From Pseudomonadota bacterium (GTDB lineage: Bacteria; Pseudomonadota; Gammaproteobacteria; Steroidobacterales; Steroidobacteraceae), in contig JAFAEQ010000038.1 of NCBI GenBank assembly GCA_023423935.1, positions 1 through 64,000 of the forward strand: a stretch of 64,000 nucleotides of DNA. Reading direction: 5' to 3'. Positions 27,855 to 36,801 of the stretch are shown here, one piece after another. How positions within the stretch are numbered: the stretch's first letter is position 1; every line of letters starts with the position of its first letter. The position numbers and the translations under genes are program-made. Under the pieces are notes generated by a model. The model was given only the letters and a program-made list of their open reading frames with translations, made no database searches and was not told where the DNA came from.

Positions 27855-29480
27855 TCACGGCCTCAGCTCGAGCACCGACACCGACTTTGCCGGGACTTTC
27901 AGTGACACCGTTCCGCCACGAACTGAGACCCCTTTCAGCTCACGCGGCACGAGGCGCGCGGGGGCGTCGAAATCGTTGTGTGCATCCATGGCGGTATCGG
28001 TCAGTACTCGCGCAGATGCACTGGCCGCTTTCGCACCGTTGAGCGAAAGCGTGATGGCAGCGTCGCGATCCGGATCCAGGTTCACGATCGAAAGATGCAT
28101 CACACCTTTGTCGTTGCGCGATGCGCTCACGTTAACTGCAGGCAGCGTGACTGCACCCGAAGTGTAGTTTCCGGTGGTGACCTGCGTCGGCAGCAGCGTT
28201 GCGCCCTGATGTACCTGATACAGATCGAACACGTGGTAGGTCGGTGTCAGCACCATCTCCTTGCCGCGCGTCAGGATCATCGACTGCAGCACATTGATCA
28301 TCTGTGCGATGTTTGCCATGTGCACGCGCTCGGCGTGGCTCTGGAAAATATTCAGCGTGAGCCCTGCGATTACCGCATCACGCAATGTGTTCTGCTGATA
28401 GAGATTCGACGCCTGCTTCGGGTCCTTGGCCCACCAGGTACCCCATTCGCTGAAGGACAGCGGGATTCGCTTCTTCGGATCGTACTTGTCGAGGATTGCG
28501 GAGTGACGCTGAATCATCTCGTCAGTGCGCGAGGTGCGCAGCATCGAATCCGCCCACTCGCTCGAGCTGAATCCGAGCGCAGGACTCTTCTTTCCCCAGT
28601 CGTTGCCGGAGAACGTGTAGAAGTGAATCGACATCATGTCGATCTGCGGCTGACGGCTGATGTACGCGAGCTCGGCCGAGTCCATGAACGATCGAGTGTG
28701 TCGGTACAACGCCTTGTCGAGGAATGTCTCGCTCCAATCGTAATCGTCGGAGTTTGCGTCGGAGGCAATCAGTTTACGTCCCGGCGCACGCAGCGCGCTC
28801 ACGTACACGCGGTAAACATCAGCGTAGTAACTGGCGGTCATGTTGCCGCCGCAACCCCAGGTTTCGTTGCCGATGCCGACGAACGGGACTTCGTAAGGCT
28901 CGCGGCGCCCATTGGCAGCGCGCTGGGCACCGAATGCCGATTCGGGCGGCTCGGTCATGTACTGCAGCCAATCGCGCGCTTCGCCTGGAGTTCCTGTCGT
29001 CACGTTGACGGAGAGAAACGCCTTCGCGCCGATCTGCTCGAGAAAGTCCATGAACTCGTGCGTGCCGAATGCGTTGGTTTCCGGCTCATCGCCCCACGCG
29101 CTGTTCACATTGCGGGGGCGCTGCTCGCGCGGACCGATGCCGTCGCGCCAATGGTAGAGCTCTGCGAAACAGCCGCCCGGCCAGCGCACCAGCGGGACTT
29201 TGATCTTGCGCAAGGCGGCGACGACATCACTGCGAATGCCGCGCACGTTGGGGATCGCCGAATTCTCGCCGACCCAGATACCTTCATACACGCCGCGACC
29301 GAGATGCTCGACGAATTGCCCATAGATGTTGGGGTCGATACGCGGACCGGGCTTGTCCGCCGCCACGGTGATTCGGGCATCGATCGTGTCTGCAGCCCAC
29401 ACGCTCGACGATGCGAGGATCAGTCCGGCTGCCAGTAGTGCATGCATCCCCTTCCCGATCATCCCATTCGCGATCTTCAT
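27855..29480 (-). CDS. Alpha-L-arabinofuranosidase (GH51), secreted
   Basis: GH51 landmarks: IYGQFVEHLGRGVYEGIW near the N-terminus, VRWPGGCFAELYHWRDGIGP, the acid/base glutamate in GIGNETWGCGGNM and the nucleophile glutamate in SFSEWGTWW. A C-terminal beta-sandwich follows. From the ATG at 29480 the product has a signal peptide (ALLAAGLILASSSVWA), so it acts outside the cytoplasm, releasing terminal L-arabinofuranosyl groups from hemicellulose or oligosaccharides. The frame is open to 29558. About 541 residues. Confidence 0.93.
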   Translation of the reverse strand: MKIANGMIGKGMHALLAAGLILASSSVWAADTIDARITVAADKPGPRIDPNIYGQFVEHLGRGVYEGIWVGENSAIPNVRGIRSDVVAALRKIKVPLVRWPGGCFAELYHWRDGIGPREQRPRNVNSAWGDEPETNAFGTHEFMDFLEQIGAKAFLSVNVTTGTPGEARDWLQYMTEPPESAFGAQRAANGRREPYEVPFVGIGNETWGCGGNMTASYYADVYRVYVSALRAPGRKLIASDANSDDYDWSETFLDKALYRHTRSFMDSAELAYISRQPQIDMMSIHFYTFSGNDWGKKSPALGFSSSEWADSMLRTSRTDEMIQRHSAILDKYDPKKRIPLSFSEWGTWWAKDPKQASNLYQQNTLRDAVIAGLTLNIFQSHAERVHMANIAQMINVLQSMILTRGKEMVLTPTYHVFDLYQVHQGATLLPTQVTTGNYTSGAVTLPAVNVSASRNDKGVMHLSIVNLDPDRDAAITLSLNGAKAASASARVLTDTAMDAHNDFDAPARLVPRELKGVSVRGGTVSLKVPAKSVSVLELRP

Positions 29481-29690
29481 GAGTTGTTCTTCGTAGCCGC
29501 AACGGTGGACTGCCGGATTCTCACATCGCACCGAACGCAGGATCAACCTTTGAGGCACGAAGTCAAAGCCTCCGCTCGCAGTCGATCACGACAACGAGCT
29601 CTGCGCCAATGCAGACATCGTCCACCCTTGCCTTGCCTCGAATGGCTGCGAGCGTACATATTGAGCTCGAATCCAACTAAAGGACCCGCC

Positions 29691-29762
29691 ATGAAAACAG
29701 TCTCGAGCGGTGAGCTCACTCTCGCCGCACTTCCGTGCAGCCAAGGCGGTGATGCGTGCTGA
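29691..29762 (+). CDS. 23-codon upstream ORF (possible leader peptide)
   Basis: ATG at 29691 follows AAAGGA at 6-nt spacing and encodes MKTVSSGELTLAALPCSQGG plus DAC, stopping at TGA 29760-29762. That overlaps the GTG start of the UPF0060 gene (29756) by 7 nt in a different frame. The arrangement suggests translational coupling of the membrane protein to a short leader. No attenuation hairpin was found. Confidence 0.35.
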   Translation: MKTVSSGELTLAALPCSQGGDAC

Positions 29763-30088
29763 TCCTGAAGACTTTCCTGTTGTTCGTGGTCACCGCGATT
29801 GCTGAAATCGTGGGCTGCTATCTCCCGTATCTCTGGCTCAAGAAAGCGGGATCCGCATGGCTCCTCGTGCCTGCCGCTGCGAGCCTGGCGCTGTTTGCCT
29901 GGCTGCTCACGCTGCATCCCGCCGCGGCCGGCCGGGTCTATGCTGCGTACGGCGGCGTCTACGTCATGGTCGCCCTGTTATGGCTGTGGAAGATCGAAGG
30001 CGTGCGCCTCACCGCCTGGGACATCAGCGGCGCAGCAGTCGCTCTCGCCGGCATGAGCATCATCGTCATCGGCGACTGGCGCGCGTAA
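29756..30088 (+). CDS. UPF0060 (YnfA family) small membrane protein
   Basis: 110 residues with four hydrophobic helices. Family signatures are AEIVGCYLPYLWL in helix 1, HPAAAGRVYAAYGGVYV in the middle and GMSIIVIGDWRA-like C-terminus. The family belongs to the drug/metabolite transporter-like small proteins of the inner membrane; its substrate is not established. GTG start with an AAGG motif upstream. It overlaps the short ORF at 29691. Confidence 0.92.
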   Translation: MLILKTFLLFVVTAIAEIVGCYLPYLWLKKAGSAWLLVPAAASLALFAWLLTLHPAAAGRVYAAYGGVYVMVALLWLWKIEGVRLTAWDISGAAVALAGMSIIVIGDWRA

Positions 30089-30146
30089 GACGGATTCGAC
30101 TTTAGTCGAATACTCGAGATCAGTCAGAGAGCCTTGCCACGCGCCC

Positions 30147-31268
30147 CTACGGCGCGACATCACCTGCCGCGGCGGCGATCGGCCTCGCATGCGTCACGAG
30201 CGTCACGAGCAGCTTGCCAGGCTCCTCCATCATGACCTCGTGGGCCGAATGCTCGAACCACACGAAACGCTTCAGCGGTGACTGCACGCGTTCGAACCAT
30301 TCCTTCGCAACGTAGGAGTTCACTGAGCGATCGTGACGACCGGCGAGAATGATCAAGGGGCAGTCGAGCTTCCTCACGTCGGTCAGATCGATGCTGAGCA
30401 CATCGCTCAACAGATAGTTCTGCGAGAACCCGTTGCCTTCGTAGACGCGGCGAGCTTCCTCGTCTGAATACTCGGGCGAAAGGCCCACCGCGATGCCATC
30501 GATCTGATGCGTGCGATACGCCATGACGCCGCCGAAGAAATCCGACCATTTGCGCTCGATTCTTATTTTCTCGAGCGGAATGGGCTCGCCCGACGCCGCG
30601 TAAGGCGCAATCGATTCCAGTTCGGCGACCGCTTCCTTGTTGCCTGCCGCCTTCCCCGCGGCGAGCGCAAAGGCATACCCGCGTCGCTCGCTTTCCGGAA
30701 CATCCGCGGCCTGCCCCATGCCGATATAGGCATGCAGCCATTCAGGACGCCGTCGCGCGAACTCGAGCCCGATATAGCTACCCCAGGACGTCGCAAGAAC
30801 GAACACTTTCTCCTTGTTCATGTCCTTGCGCAGCCAGGCGACGATCTCCTCGATGTCATCCACGAATCGTTCGGGCTTTATGGTGGGGCCGACGACTTTA
30901 GGATCGTTCATGAGATACGTCTTGCCCGCACCGCGCTGATCCCAATGCACGACGGTGAAGTACTCTTCCAGTCCGCGCGTGGCCCACCATGCCATGGGCG
31001 CGGTCGGAAATCCCGGGCCGCCGTGAATGAACAGCAGTATCGGGTTGCGGCGATCCGTCCCGCGCATGCTGACGAACTGGTCGATCCCACCGATGCGGAC
31101 CGCTTCGTAACGCTCGACGCCGTCGGGAGTCAGGATCCTGCGCAACTCTCGCACGATCTCGACAGCCTCTTGTCGGCTCGCCGGCTTCGCCGCCGGATCA
31201 GCAGCCACCGACTGTTCTACGATCATTGCCAAAGCAATCGTCAGGACACACGCAGCAGCTTTAATCAC
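30147..31268 (-). CDS. Alpha/beta hydrolase, proline iminopeptidase-like, exported
   Basis: GTG start and a signal peptide (IKAAACVLTIALAMIVEQSVA). The fold-1 landmarks are LLFIHGGPGFPTAP (HGGPG oxyanion motif of the prolyl aminopeptidase group), VVHWDQRGAGKT and the nucleophile elbow ATSWGSYIG, where the usual first Gly of GxSxG is Ala. Acid Asp in AGRHDRSV and His in EHSAHEVM are in place. 373 residues. It is probably a periplasmic peptidase or esterase; proline specificity is unproven. Confidence 0.85.
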   Translation of the reverse strand: MIKAAACVLTIALAMIVEQSVAADPAAKPASRQEAVEIVRELRRILTPDGVERYEAVRIGGIDQFVSMRGTDRRNPILLFIHGGPGFPTAPMAWWATRGLEEYFTVVHWDQRGAGKTYLMNDPKVVGPTIKPERFVDDIEEIVAWLRKDMNKEKVFVLATSWGSYIGLEFARRRPEWLHAYIGMGQAADVPESERRGYAFALAAGKAAGNKEAVAELESIAPYAASGEPIPLEKIRIERKWSDFFGGVMAYRTHQIDGIAVGLSPEYSDEEARRVYEGNGFSQNYLLSDVLSIDLTDVRKLDCPLIILAGRHDRSVNSYVAKEWFERVQSPLKRFVWFEHSAHEVMMEEPGKLLVTLVTHARPIAAAAGDVAP

Positions 31269-31351
31269 CCATCGCCCCCTTCAAATGATCGTCACACCTT
31301 CTTCCTGGAACCGAGCTTATCGCGATTCCAGCAGTGAGACCTGCGGCGTTG

Positions 31352-31819
31352 TCAGGCGACTCGCCTCACTCGCGCTTTGTCGACCCGAACGATCAGGTCG
31401 TCCGCGATGTGGCTCCTGGCGAAGGGGTTCAGCGTGAGCTCGAACACTGGCGAGAAGGTCACTTCCTGCCCGAACTTTCCCGGCTTGACGAGACGCAAGG
31501 TGATCCGCGGCGGTTTGGCATGCACGGACACACTCACATTCATGATGTTGTGAAGCGGTATGGCCTCCTCCTCGCCTGCGTTCCTGACGACCAGATAATC
31601 GCCGCAATCGTAGACCTCATCGACGAGGTTCCCGAGTGTTTTCCTGATCACGACGATGCCGACGGCCGCCATGAAGCACGGTAAGACCAGAGGCAGCCAT
31701 TGGCCGTTCTCGATGGCACGAGGAATCGTGGCAAAGGCGAAGAGCACGAGGAATCCAAGAAACACGACCGGGAACACTTTCTTATAGGACTTCATCCACC
31801 CGGAAGAGATCTTTGTCAT
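31352..31819 (-). CDS. Two-helix membrane protein with PH-like domain
   Basis: 155 residues: two adjacent hydrophobic segments (about residues 15-33 and 42-60) followed by a beta-rich domain (DYLVVRNAGEEEAIPLHNIMNVSVSV) that resembles bacterial PH-like domains. Function is unknown. Its ribosome binding site (AAGG) overlaps the edge of the truncated MITE end at 31831, so that insertion may have changed its promoter region. Confidence 0.6.
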   Translation of the reverse strand: MTKISSGWMKSYKKVFPVVFLGFLVLFAFATIPRAIENGQWLPLVLPCFMAAVGIVVIRKTLGNLVDEVYDCGDYLVVRNAGEEEAIPLHNIMNVSVSVHAKPPRITLRLVKPGKFGQEVTFSPVFELTLNPFARSHIADDLIVRVDKARVRRVA

Positions 31820-31830
31820 TCAAGGTACCT

Positions 31831-31862
31831 TAAGGAATCTCTGATCAATTCGTCATTCGCAC
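31831..31862 (-). repeat. Truncated end of the MITE-like element (copy D)
   Basis: TAAGGAATCTCTGATCAATTC plus a CATTCGCA tail matches one terminal ~32 bp of copies A-C; the remaining ~85 bp are absent. It lies between the start of the membrane protein gene (31819) and the 9-bp-phased repeat at 31880. Confidence 0.6.
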
Positions 31863-31879
31863 CTAAGCCCCAGACCGCA

Positions 31880-31915
31880 GTGATGAGGGTGATGGCAGTC
31901 ATGACAGTGATACCG
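31880..31915 (+). repeat. 9-bp-phased GTGATGnnn repeat, second locus
   Basis: Four consecutive 9-bp units: GTGATGAGG, GTGATGGCA, GTCATGACA, GTGATACCG. The units and the closing GTGATACCG correspond to the repeat at 72-107 with unit order reversed. It is not in a gene and has no coding role that I can see. Confidence 0.55.
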
Positions 31916-32042
31916 GCATGAGCGCTCCGACTCCATCCCGTGCACCCCATGGGAATCCGCTTCTTCTCCGTTGGTCACTATTGAAGTAAACACCATGCCA
32001 ATGCGGCCGCACCAGGCATCCGGTCACTGATTCCTTGATCGC

Positions 32043-32417
32043 TCACGCGCTTCGCTGTGTCACGTGCCACAGCACACCGCATGGATCGTACACATAGGCC
32101 ACACGAAGCCCCCATGGCTGCAGCGCCGGAGGTTTGGGTGGCTGAACCCGGAACTTCGATGGCAAGTCGAGTTCTTCTATGTGCGCCCACCATGCGTCGA
32201 GGTCGTCGACCAAGAGCTGCATCATGAAATTCTCGGCCCACTGCTTCTGGTAGTAACGCTGCAGAATGAAGCCACCGGAGCCAGCGTCGAAGATCGCCAC
32301 CTCACCATCGAACACCTTCTCGAAGCCGATGGTCTCGTAGAAGCTCTTGGAGCGCTCGAAGTCCTGGGCTGGTATGAACGGCCGCATACTCTCTGTGCCC
32401 GTCGGAATGCTACCCAT
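32043..32417 (-). CDS. VOC (glyoxalase/bleomycin-resistance-like) family protein
   Basis: The ATG at 32417 follows AAGGAGG at 4-nt spacing; the frame is open to 32549. 124 residues with one VOC module: MRPFIPAQDFERSKSFYETIGF at the start and VAYVYDPCGVLWHVTQ at the end, where DPxGxxW/H is the typical second half-site. A metal-dependent lyase, dioxygenase or binding role is possible; residues do not single one out. Confidence 0.85.
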   Translation of the reverse strand: MGSIPTGTESMRPFIPAQDFERSKSFYETIGFEKVFDGEVAIFDAGSGGFILQRYYQKQWAENFMMQLLVDDLDAWWAHIEELDLPSKFRVQPPKPPALQPWGLRVAYVYDPCGVLWHVTQRSA

Positions 32418-32587
32418 GTCCCCTCCTTTGTCCGCTCCGTGGATGTCGCAACGCCCCGCGAACGCGTCCTGCAGGCTACTCCATAAGCCCTCGCCCGGTC
32501 GATCCGTCCTTCCGTCCGCATTCACACCGAAGCCGGCCGTTTCCGCCATGCGTACGATGCTACGGTGCGCGTAGAGGAGGCCCCGAC

Positions 32588-33484
32588 ATGAGCGACAAGC
32601 GTGTGCAGTTCGATTTCGAGATCGAGTTCCTGAATGGCGGTGGCCTGCAGGGTCAGGGGTTTCGGCTCGATATCGATGGGGACGATATTGATGACGCAGT
32701 GCTGGCTGAGTATCTGATTCGCGATCTGCGATTGCTGATGGTCGGCAAGGCGCACATTCTGAACAAGCAGATCATCGTCGAGGCGCACAAGCGAAGCGGT
32801 GCCAGTGACTCACCCGGTCCAACCACAGGCGCACGCTTCGTGGACCTGAGCCACACGATCGAGGATGGCATGGTCACCTACAAGGGATTGCCGGCGCCGC
32901 TGATCTGCGATCATCTGAGCCGCGAACAGTCGCGTGCGCTATACGCGGACGGGACCGAGTTTCAGATCGGCAGGATCACGATGGTGTCGAACACGGGCAC
33001 GTACATCGACAGTCCTTTTCATCGCTTTGCCGATGGGACGGACATCGCGGATCTTTCGCTGTCGAAAATCGCCAACCTGGAGGCCATCGTGGTTCGCATC
33101 GGTGCCGATGATAAGCGAGCGATCCCGCGCGAGGCGTTCGCACCTTTCGATCTGCGTGGAAAGGCGGTGCTCGTGGAAACGAACTGGGACCGGCACTGGC
33201 GCACGGATCAGTACTTCGAAGGACATCCGTATCTCACTGCCGCAGCGGCGGAGTTTCTACGTGCATCGCAGGTCGCGCTGGTGGGCATCGACTCGTACAA
33301 CATCGACGACACGAGCGATCTGCGTCGCCCGGTGCACACCGCGCTGCTCGGCGCAGGCATTCCGATCGTCGAACATCTCACGCGGCTCGACAGGCTACCG
33401 AGCCGCGATTTCCGTTTCACTGCAGCGCCGCCCAAAGTGCGCGGCATGGGCACATTCCCTGTGCGCGCATACGCCACACTTTGA
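32588..33484 (+). CDS. Cyclase-family (kynurenine formamidase-like) protein with N-terminal extra domain
   Basis: Residues 1-70 form a separate small domain (FEIEFLNGGGLQGQGFRLDIDGDDIDD...LRLLMVGKAHI). From memory this exists as a stand-alone protein in some bacteria. Residues 84-298 are a cyclase/KynB-like fold (FVDLSHTIEDGM...). The metal motif HxGTHxDxPxH reads NTGTYIDSPFH (135-145): two histidines are replaced by Asn and Tyr while Asp141 and His145 remain. GAGGAGG precedes the ATG. The reaction is unknown and may not use the usual metal site. Confidence 0.75.
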   Translation: MSDKRVQFDFEIEFLNGGGLQGQGFRLDIDGDDIDDAVLAEYLIRDLRLLMVGKAHILNKQIIVEAHKRSGASDSPGPTTGARFVDLSHTIEDGMVTYKGLPAPLICDHLSREQSRALYADGTEFQIGRITMVSNTGTYIDSPFHRFADGTDIADLSLSKIANLEAIVVRIGADDKRAIPREAFAPFDLRGKAVLVETNWDRHWRTDQYFEGHPYLTAAAAEFLRASQVALVGIDSYNIDDTSDLRRPVHTALLGAGIPIVEHLTRLDRLPSRDFRFTAAPPKVRGMGTFPVRAYATL

Positions 33485-33501
33485 CGGCCACGACCCTTTC
33501 G

Positions 33502-36500
33502 CTACAGCCTCTTGAAGAAACGCACAGCCCCGGTGCTCTCGAGCGCGATGCCTGTGACATTGCCCTGAGCATCGCGCACGAACTCCGCCGACTCGCCGGT
33601 GGCCGGATTGACGAACACCCAGTCGCTCTCGGACGTAAGTGGCACCGAAGGTTCTCCGGGCACATCGACGCGCACATGCGCGCCATCGGTACGGACCGTG
33701 ACTGCGAAGCCGGGAAACACTTCGTATGAGCCTGCGATTTTGCTCAGTGCGTCCGCCGAAGGCGCGAAACCTGGCGCGGGCGCACGACGCAGCGTCCATT
33801 GCGAAGCGGATGGATCGCGACGATGAATCAACGCATCCTGCATGCGCCATGAAGCATCGAAGACGCCCGCGGCGACATAGGCATCTGCAGCATTCATCGG
33901 ACCGACCGGCGGGCGTCGGCCATCCTGAATCACCCAGTCGAACATGGTCATTGGAAAGCCCTGCACGAAATGCACGAGCTGCGGCCTCCAGAAATACATG
34001 CCCTCCGGCGAAGTTGCGGCGACGACGTAGACATACCGGTCCGCGGCCAGGGGACTCGGATACACGGCCTGGAGTACCGAATCTGTGACCGCAAACTCCC
34101 GCCCATCCACGACGATGCCTTTGCGGGAGGTACCGAAAGGAAGCTTTCCTTTCAGCTTCTGTGTCACTGCATTGGCATCGGCACCGCCCAGCAGAATGAG
34201 CGAGTACGCCTTTTCGTGCTCGCGCGTCACTTCAGTGTCCTTCACCATGCGCAGCGGCTGATGCTGCCAGCTGCGCCATTGCTGCGCGAGAAACTCCGCA
34301 CGCGCCTGAATCAGATCACGCATGCGTTGGTCTTTGGCGGTCGTACCGATGACGACAACGAAGGGTGTGTCCAGAACAGCAGGTAACGCACCTTCGAGTC
34401 CTGCACGCTTCTGCAGTTTGCTTGCATCATGCGTCACGCCGAGCCGGGCGACGCCGCCCTCGAGGCTCACGGTCTGCGGCTTGCCATTCCAGATCGCTTG
34501 CAGCTGATTGCCGGAGCCGCGCAACGAGGGCGACAGATCCAATGTGAGTGCCGCGACGTTCGTCGAGTCGATGCGCACGACACCGGGCTGCATGACTTCC
34601 GCATCGATGCGGATCACTTCCGCTGGATTCTGCAGAGAGCGTGCATTGACCCAATAGGCCGATGCACCGGCGAGATCCGTGGATCGCAGACGCACGCGCT
34701 TGGGTTCGCTCACACGCTTATGCGTGAGCAGCCAGTCCGCCACGACCGGGCGATGATGCAGATCTTCGTGCGCCCAGCCCGGCATCTCGTGGTACTGCAC
34801 GTCATAGCCCCAGCGCTGCAGCATGCGCACGGCGTGACGCGAGTTCTCGACACTCACGGCTTGATCGGCATCGCCATGCACGATGAGCAGCGGTACATGC
34901 AACAGATTCTCGGCGTTCGAGAACGAGCTGGCGCGCTCGAGCGAGAACGCATCGAGCGGCGTCCTGGCCGCCGGCGCGATCGCAGGGCCGCTGACATTCG
35001 TGACGCGGAGGTCCCAACCGCCGTACACCGGCGCAGCCGCAGCGAACACATCGGGATGTCGAGTCGCAATCGCCCATGTGCCGTGCCCACCCATGGATTC
35101 GCCGGTCAGATACACGCGATCGGGATCGACGGTGAAGCGCCGCTTCGCTTCGTCGATACATTTCAGAACGTCGCGATCACCGATACCGAGGTACTGCGCA
35201 TTGCCGCGCCCGTGAGCGGCCAGCACGATCACATCGCGGCTGTCTGCAACCGAGTCGTGGCGCTGATGAGCATCCCACCATCCGACGTACTCCGGATTGG
35301 CAGGATTGAATCCGTGCAGAAACATGATGAGCGGCGATGCCTGACCGTGCTTGTACTGCTGCGGCAGGTACGCCCGACAGAATTGCGTCGAGCCATCGAC
35401 ATCATCCGTATACGCGAGCCGAACGAATCCGCCTGGTCGAACGTTACCCGCCTTCAGCTCTTCGAACTCCATCAACGGCGAGTGAATCTTCCGCCACGAA
35501 TCCGCCGTTGCGTCGTCGAGCGTGCCGCCCAAGTGGTACTTCACCATCTCCGCAAGCATGCGGATCGTGTCGCCTTCGACGCCCGGACCTGCCTGTTCGG
35601 CAGTCGTGATGAGCCGGCGTGCCGATGCAAGCGCATCGCCCTTGTACCAGGGCAGATAACGAACACTGCTCTTGCCCCATGCGTCCTCGGTCGAAACGCG
35701 GATTTCGTAGGCACCGTCCGGCCAGCGGCTCGAATCGAACTTCACGACTTCGCCGCGCGCTGCACGTTGGCGGCCCATCGACTTGCCGCCCGCGGCGATC
35801 ACGTCGACATCGACCGGCGCGCCTGATTCGGTCACCACATGAGTTCGAACGGCGACGCTCGCGTCGGTCGCCTCAGTCACCCACGGCGATACCTCATCGA
35901 TTCGGGGCAGAATCGTCCCGGCGGGCACCGCACGCATCGTCATTTGCGAAGGTCCCGAGCTCGTCTCGTGGAAGCGTAACACGACCAGGTTGTCGCCCTG
36001 CTTCAACTCGACCGGCACGCGATCGGCGTCCTGCACGAACGTTCCCGGGCCGTTCCCGGAATGAACCTGTCGACCGTTGACCCAGAGCGAATAGGGCCGT
36101 TCGCTGCCGATCGACAGCTCGGCTGCCTCGGGCTGGTTCCATGAGATCCGCGCTGCAGCGAACATGAACCGATCGACGGGAGCATTCGCCTTACCCGCAC
36201 GGTTTCCGAGCGTTTCGAGATCCGTCACGTCGGTCCACGAAGTCTGCGGTGCCCAGCGGACATCGGGGCTCGCCGACGTGAGCGGCTGCCCGGGTGCGGG
36301 TTGAAGCGAAGCCGGATCGATGCTCTGCGCTGCGGCCGCCTCGATCGGACCTGCAATCAACCACTGGCGCTGAAAGCGCTCCGGCCCGCGGGTCCATAAA
36401 TCCCGCTGTGCGGGTTCGAAAGAAGCTTGTGGCACCTCGGAATCGGATCGCGCGGACGAACCGAAAGAGAAGACCAGTGCACTGAGCATCGTCGCTCGTA

Positions 36501-36519
36501 TCAGGATCGGCAGTTGCAT
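33502..36519 (-). CDS. Large secreted prolyl-oligopeptidase-family (S9-like) serine hydrolase
   Basis: 1005 residues with signal peptide. The N-terminal ~200 residues include a sandwich region with ERPYSLWVNGRQVHSGNG, resembling a galactose-binding-like fold. The alpha/beta hydrolase domain (about residues 370-620) has SPLIMFLHGFNP, the nucleophile elbow TGESMGGHGTW, Asp in VHGDADQAVS and His in GWAHEDLHHRP. The C-terminal ~350 residues are of unclear fold. It is likely an exported peptidase or esterase (feruloyl-esterase-like enzymes share the layout). It is convergent with the cyclase-family gene with a 17-bp gap. Confidence 0.8.
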   Translation of the reverse strand: MQLPILIRATMLSALVFSFGSSARSDSEVPQASFEPAQRDLWTRGPERFQRQWLIAGPIEAAAAQSIDPASLQPAPGQPLTSASPDVRWAPQTSWTDVTDLETLGNRAGKANAPVDRFMFAAARISWNQPEAAELSIGSERPYSLWVNGRQVHSGNGPGTFVQDADRVPVELKQGDNLVVLRFHETSSGPSQMTMRAVPAGTILPRIDEVSPWVTEATDASVAVRTHVVTESGAPVDVDVIAAGGKSMGRQRAARGEVVKFDSSRWPDGAYEIRVSTEDAWGKSSVRYLPWYKGDALASARRLITTAEQAGPGVEGDTIRMLAEMVKYHLGGTLDDATADSWRKIHSPLMEFEELKAGNVRPGGFVRLAYTDDVDGSTQFCRAYLPQQYKHGQASPLIMFLHGFNPANPEYVGWWDAHQRHDSVADSRDVIVLAAHGRGNAQYLGIGDRDVLKCIDEAKRRFTVDPDRVYLTGESMGGHGTWAIATRHPDVFAAAAPVYGGWDLRVTNVSGPAIAPAARTPLDAFSLERASSFSNAENLLHVPLLIVHGDADQAVSVENSRHAVRMLQRWGYDVQYHEMPGWAHEDLHHRPVVADWLLTHKRVSEPKRVRLRSTDLAGASAYWVNARSLQNPAEVIRIDAEVMQPGVVRIDSTNVAALTLDLSPSLRGSGNQLQAIWNGKPQTVSLEGGVARLGVTHDASKLQKRAGLEGALPAVLDTPFVVVIGTTAKDQRMRDLIQARAEFLAQQWRSWQHQPLRMVKDTEVTREHEKAYSLILLGGADANAVTQKLKGKLPFGTSRKGIVVDGREFAVTDSVLQAVYPSPLAADRYVYVVAATSPEGMYFWRPQLVHFVQGFPMTMFDWVIQDGRRPPVGPMNAADAYVAAGVFDASWRMQDALIHRRDPSASQWTLRRAPAPGFAPSADALSKIAGSYEVFPGFAVTVRTDGAHVRVDVPGEPSVPLTSESDWVFVNPATGESAEFVRDAQGNVTGIALESTGAVRFFKRL

Positions 36520-36656
36520 CGTCGTCCGCCCTTCTTGTCTTGAATCGGGTTTTGGACGTCGCCCGGCTTCGAATGGTTGCAGTCCGCTCGCGAAAATTCG
36601 AGCGCCTTCCTGGCAGAACGAGCCTGGTAACCTGTCACAGCCGATTCGGTAGTGAT

Positions 36657-36714
36657 GTCACCCCGGCGACGGCCCAGGTCCCGGCCTTCGCCAGGCCTTC
36701 GCCGGGATGACGAA
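36657..36714. repeat. Palindromic intergenic repeat (CCCCGGCGA/GGCCTTCGCCGGG type)
   Basis: GTCACCCCGGCGAC...CCGGCCTTCGCC...CTTCGCCGGGATGACGAA is a two-hairpin element of a kind commonly dispersed in Proteobacteria. The outer arms (TCACCCCGGCGA and GCCGGGATGACG) are complementary. It lies between the divergent serine hydrolase and glycosyltransferase genes. A weaker relative occurs near 38256-38272. Confidence 0.5.
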
Positions 36715-36801
36715 TAGCATCCGCACAGTTACACATCTGCGTCTCACGCAGACCTCGATACAATCCTCTGCGAGGCTCGAAGAGTGTTCAGAGGACCTTC
36801 C

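Noticed and set aside
27978..29438. Long open frame (about 486 codons) opposite the GH51 gene
   Set aside because: It lies fully antisense to a clear GH51 gene; long antisense frames are expected in GC-rich DNA. No known motif or ribosome binding site supports it.
34429..35826. Long open frame opposite the large serine hydrolase
   Set aside because: Antisense to a well-supported gene, with no recognisable domain and an amino-acid bias typical of shadow frames.
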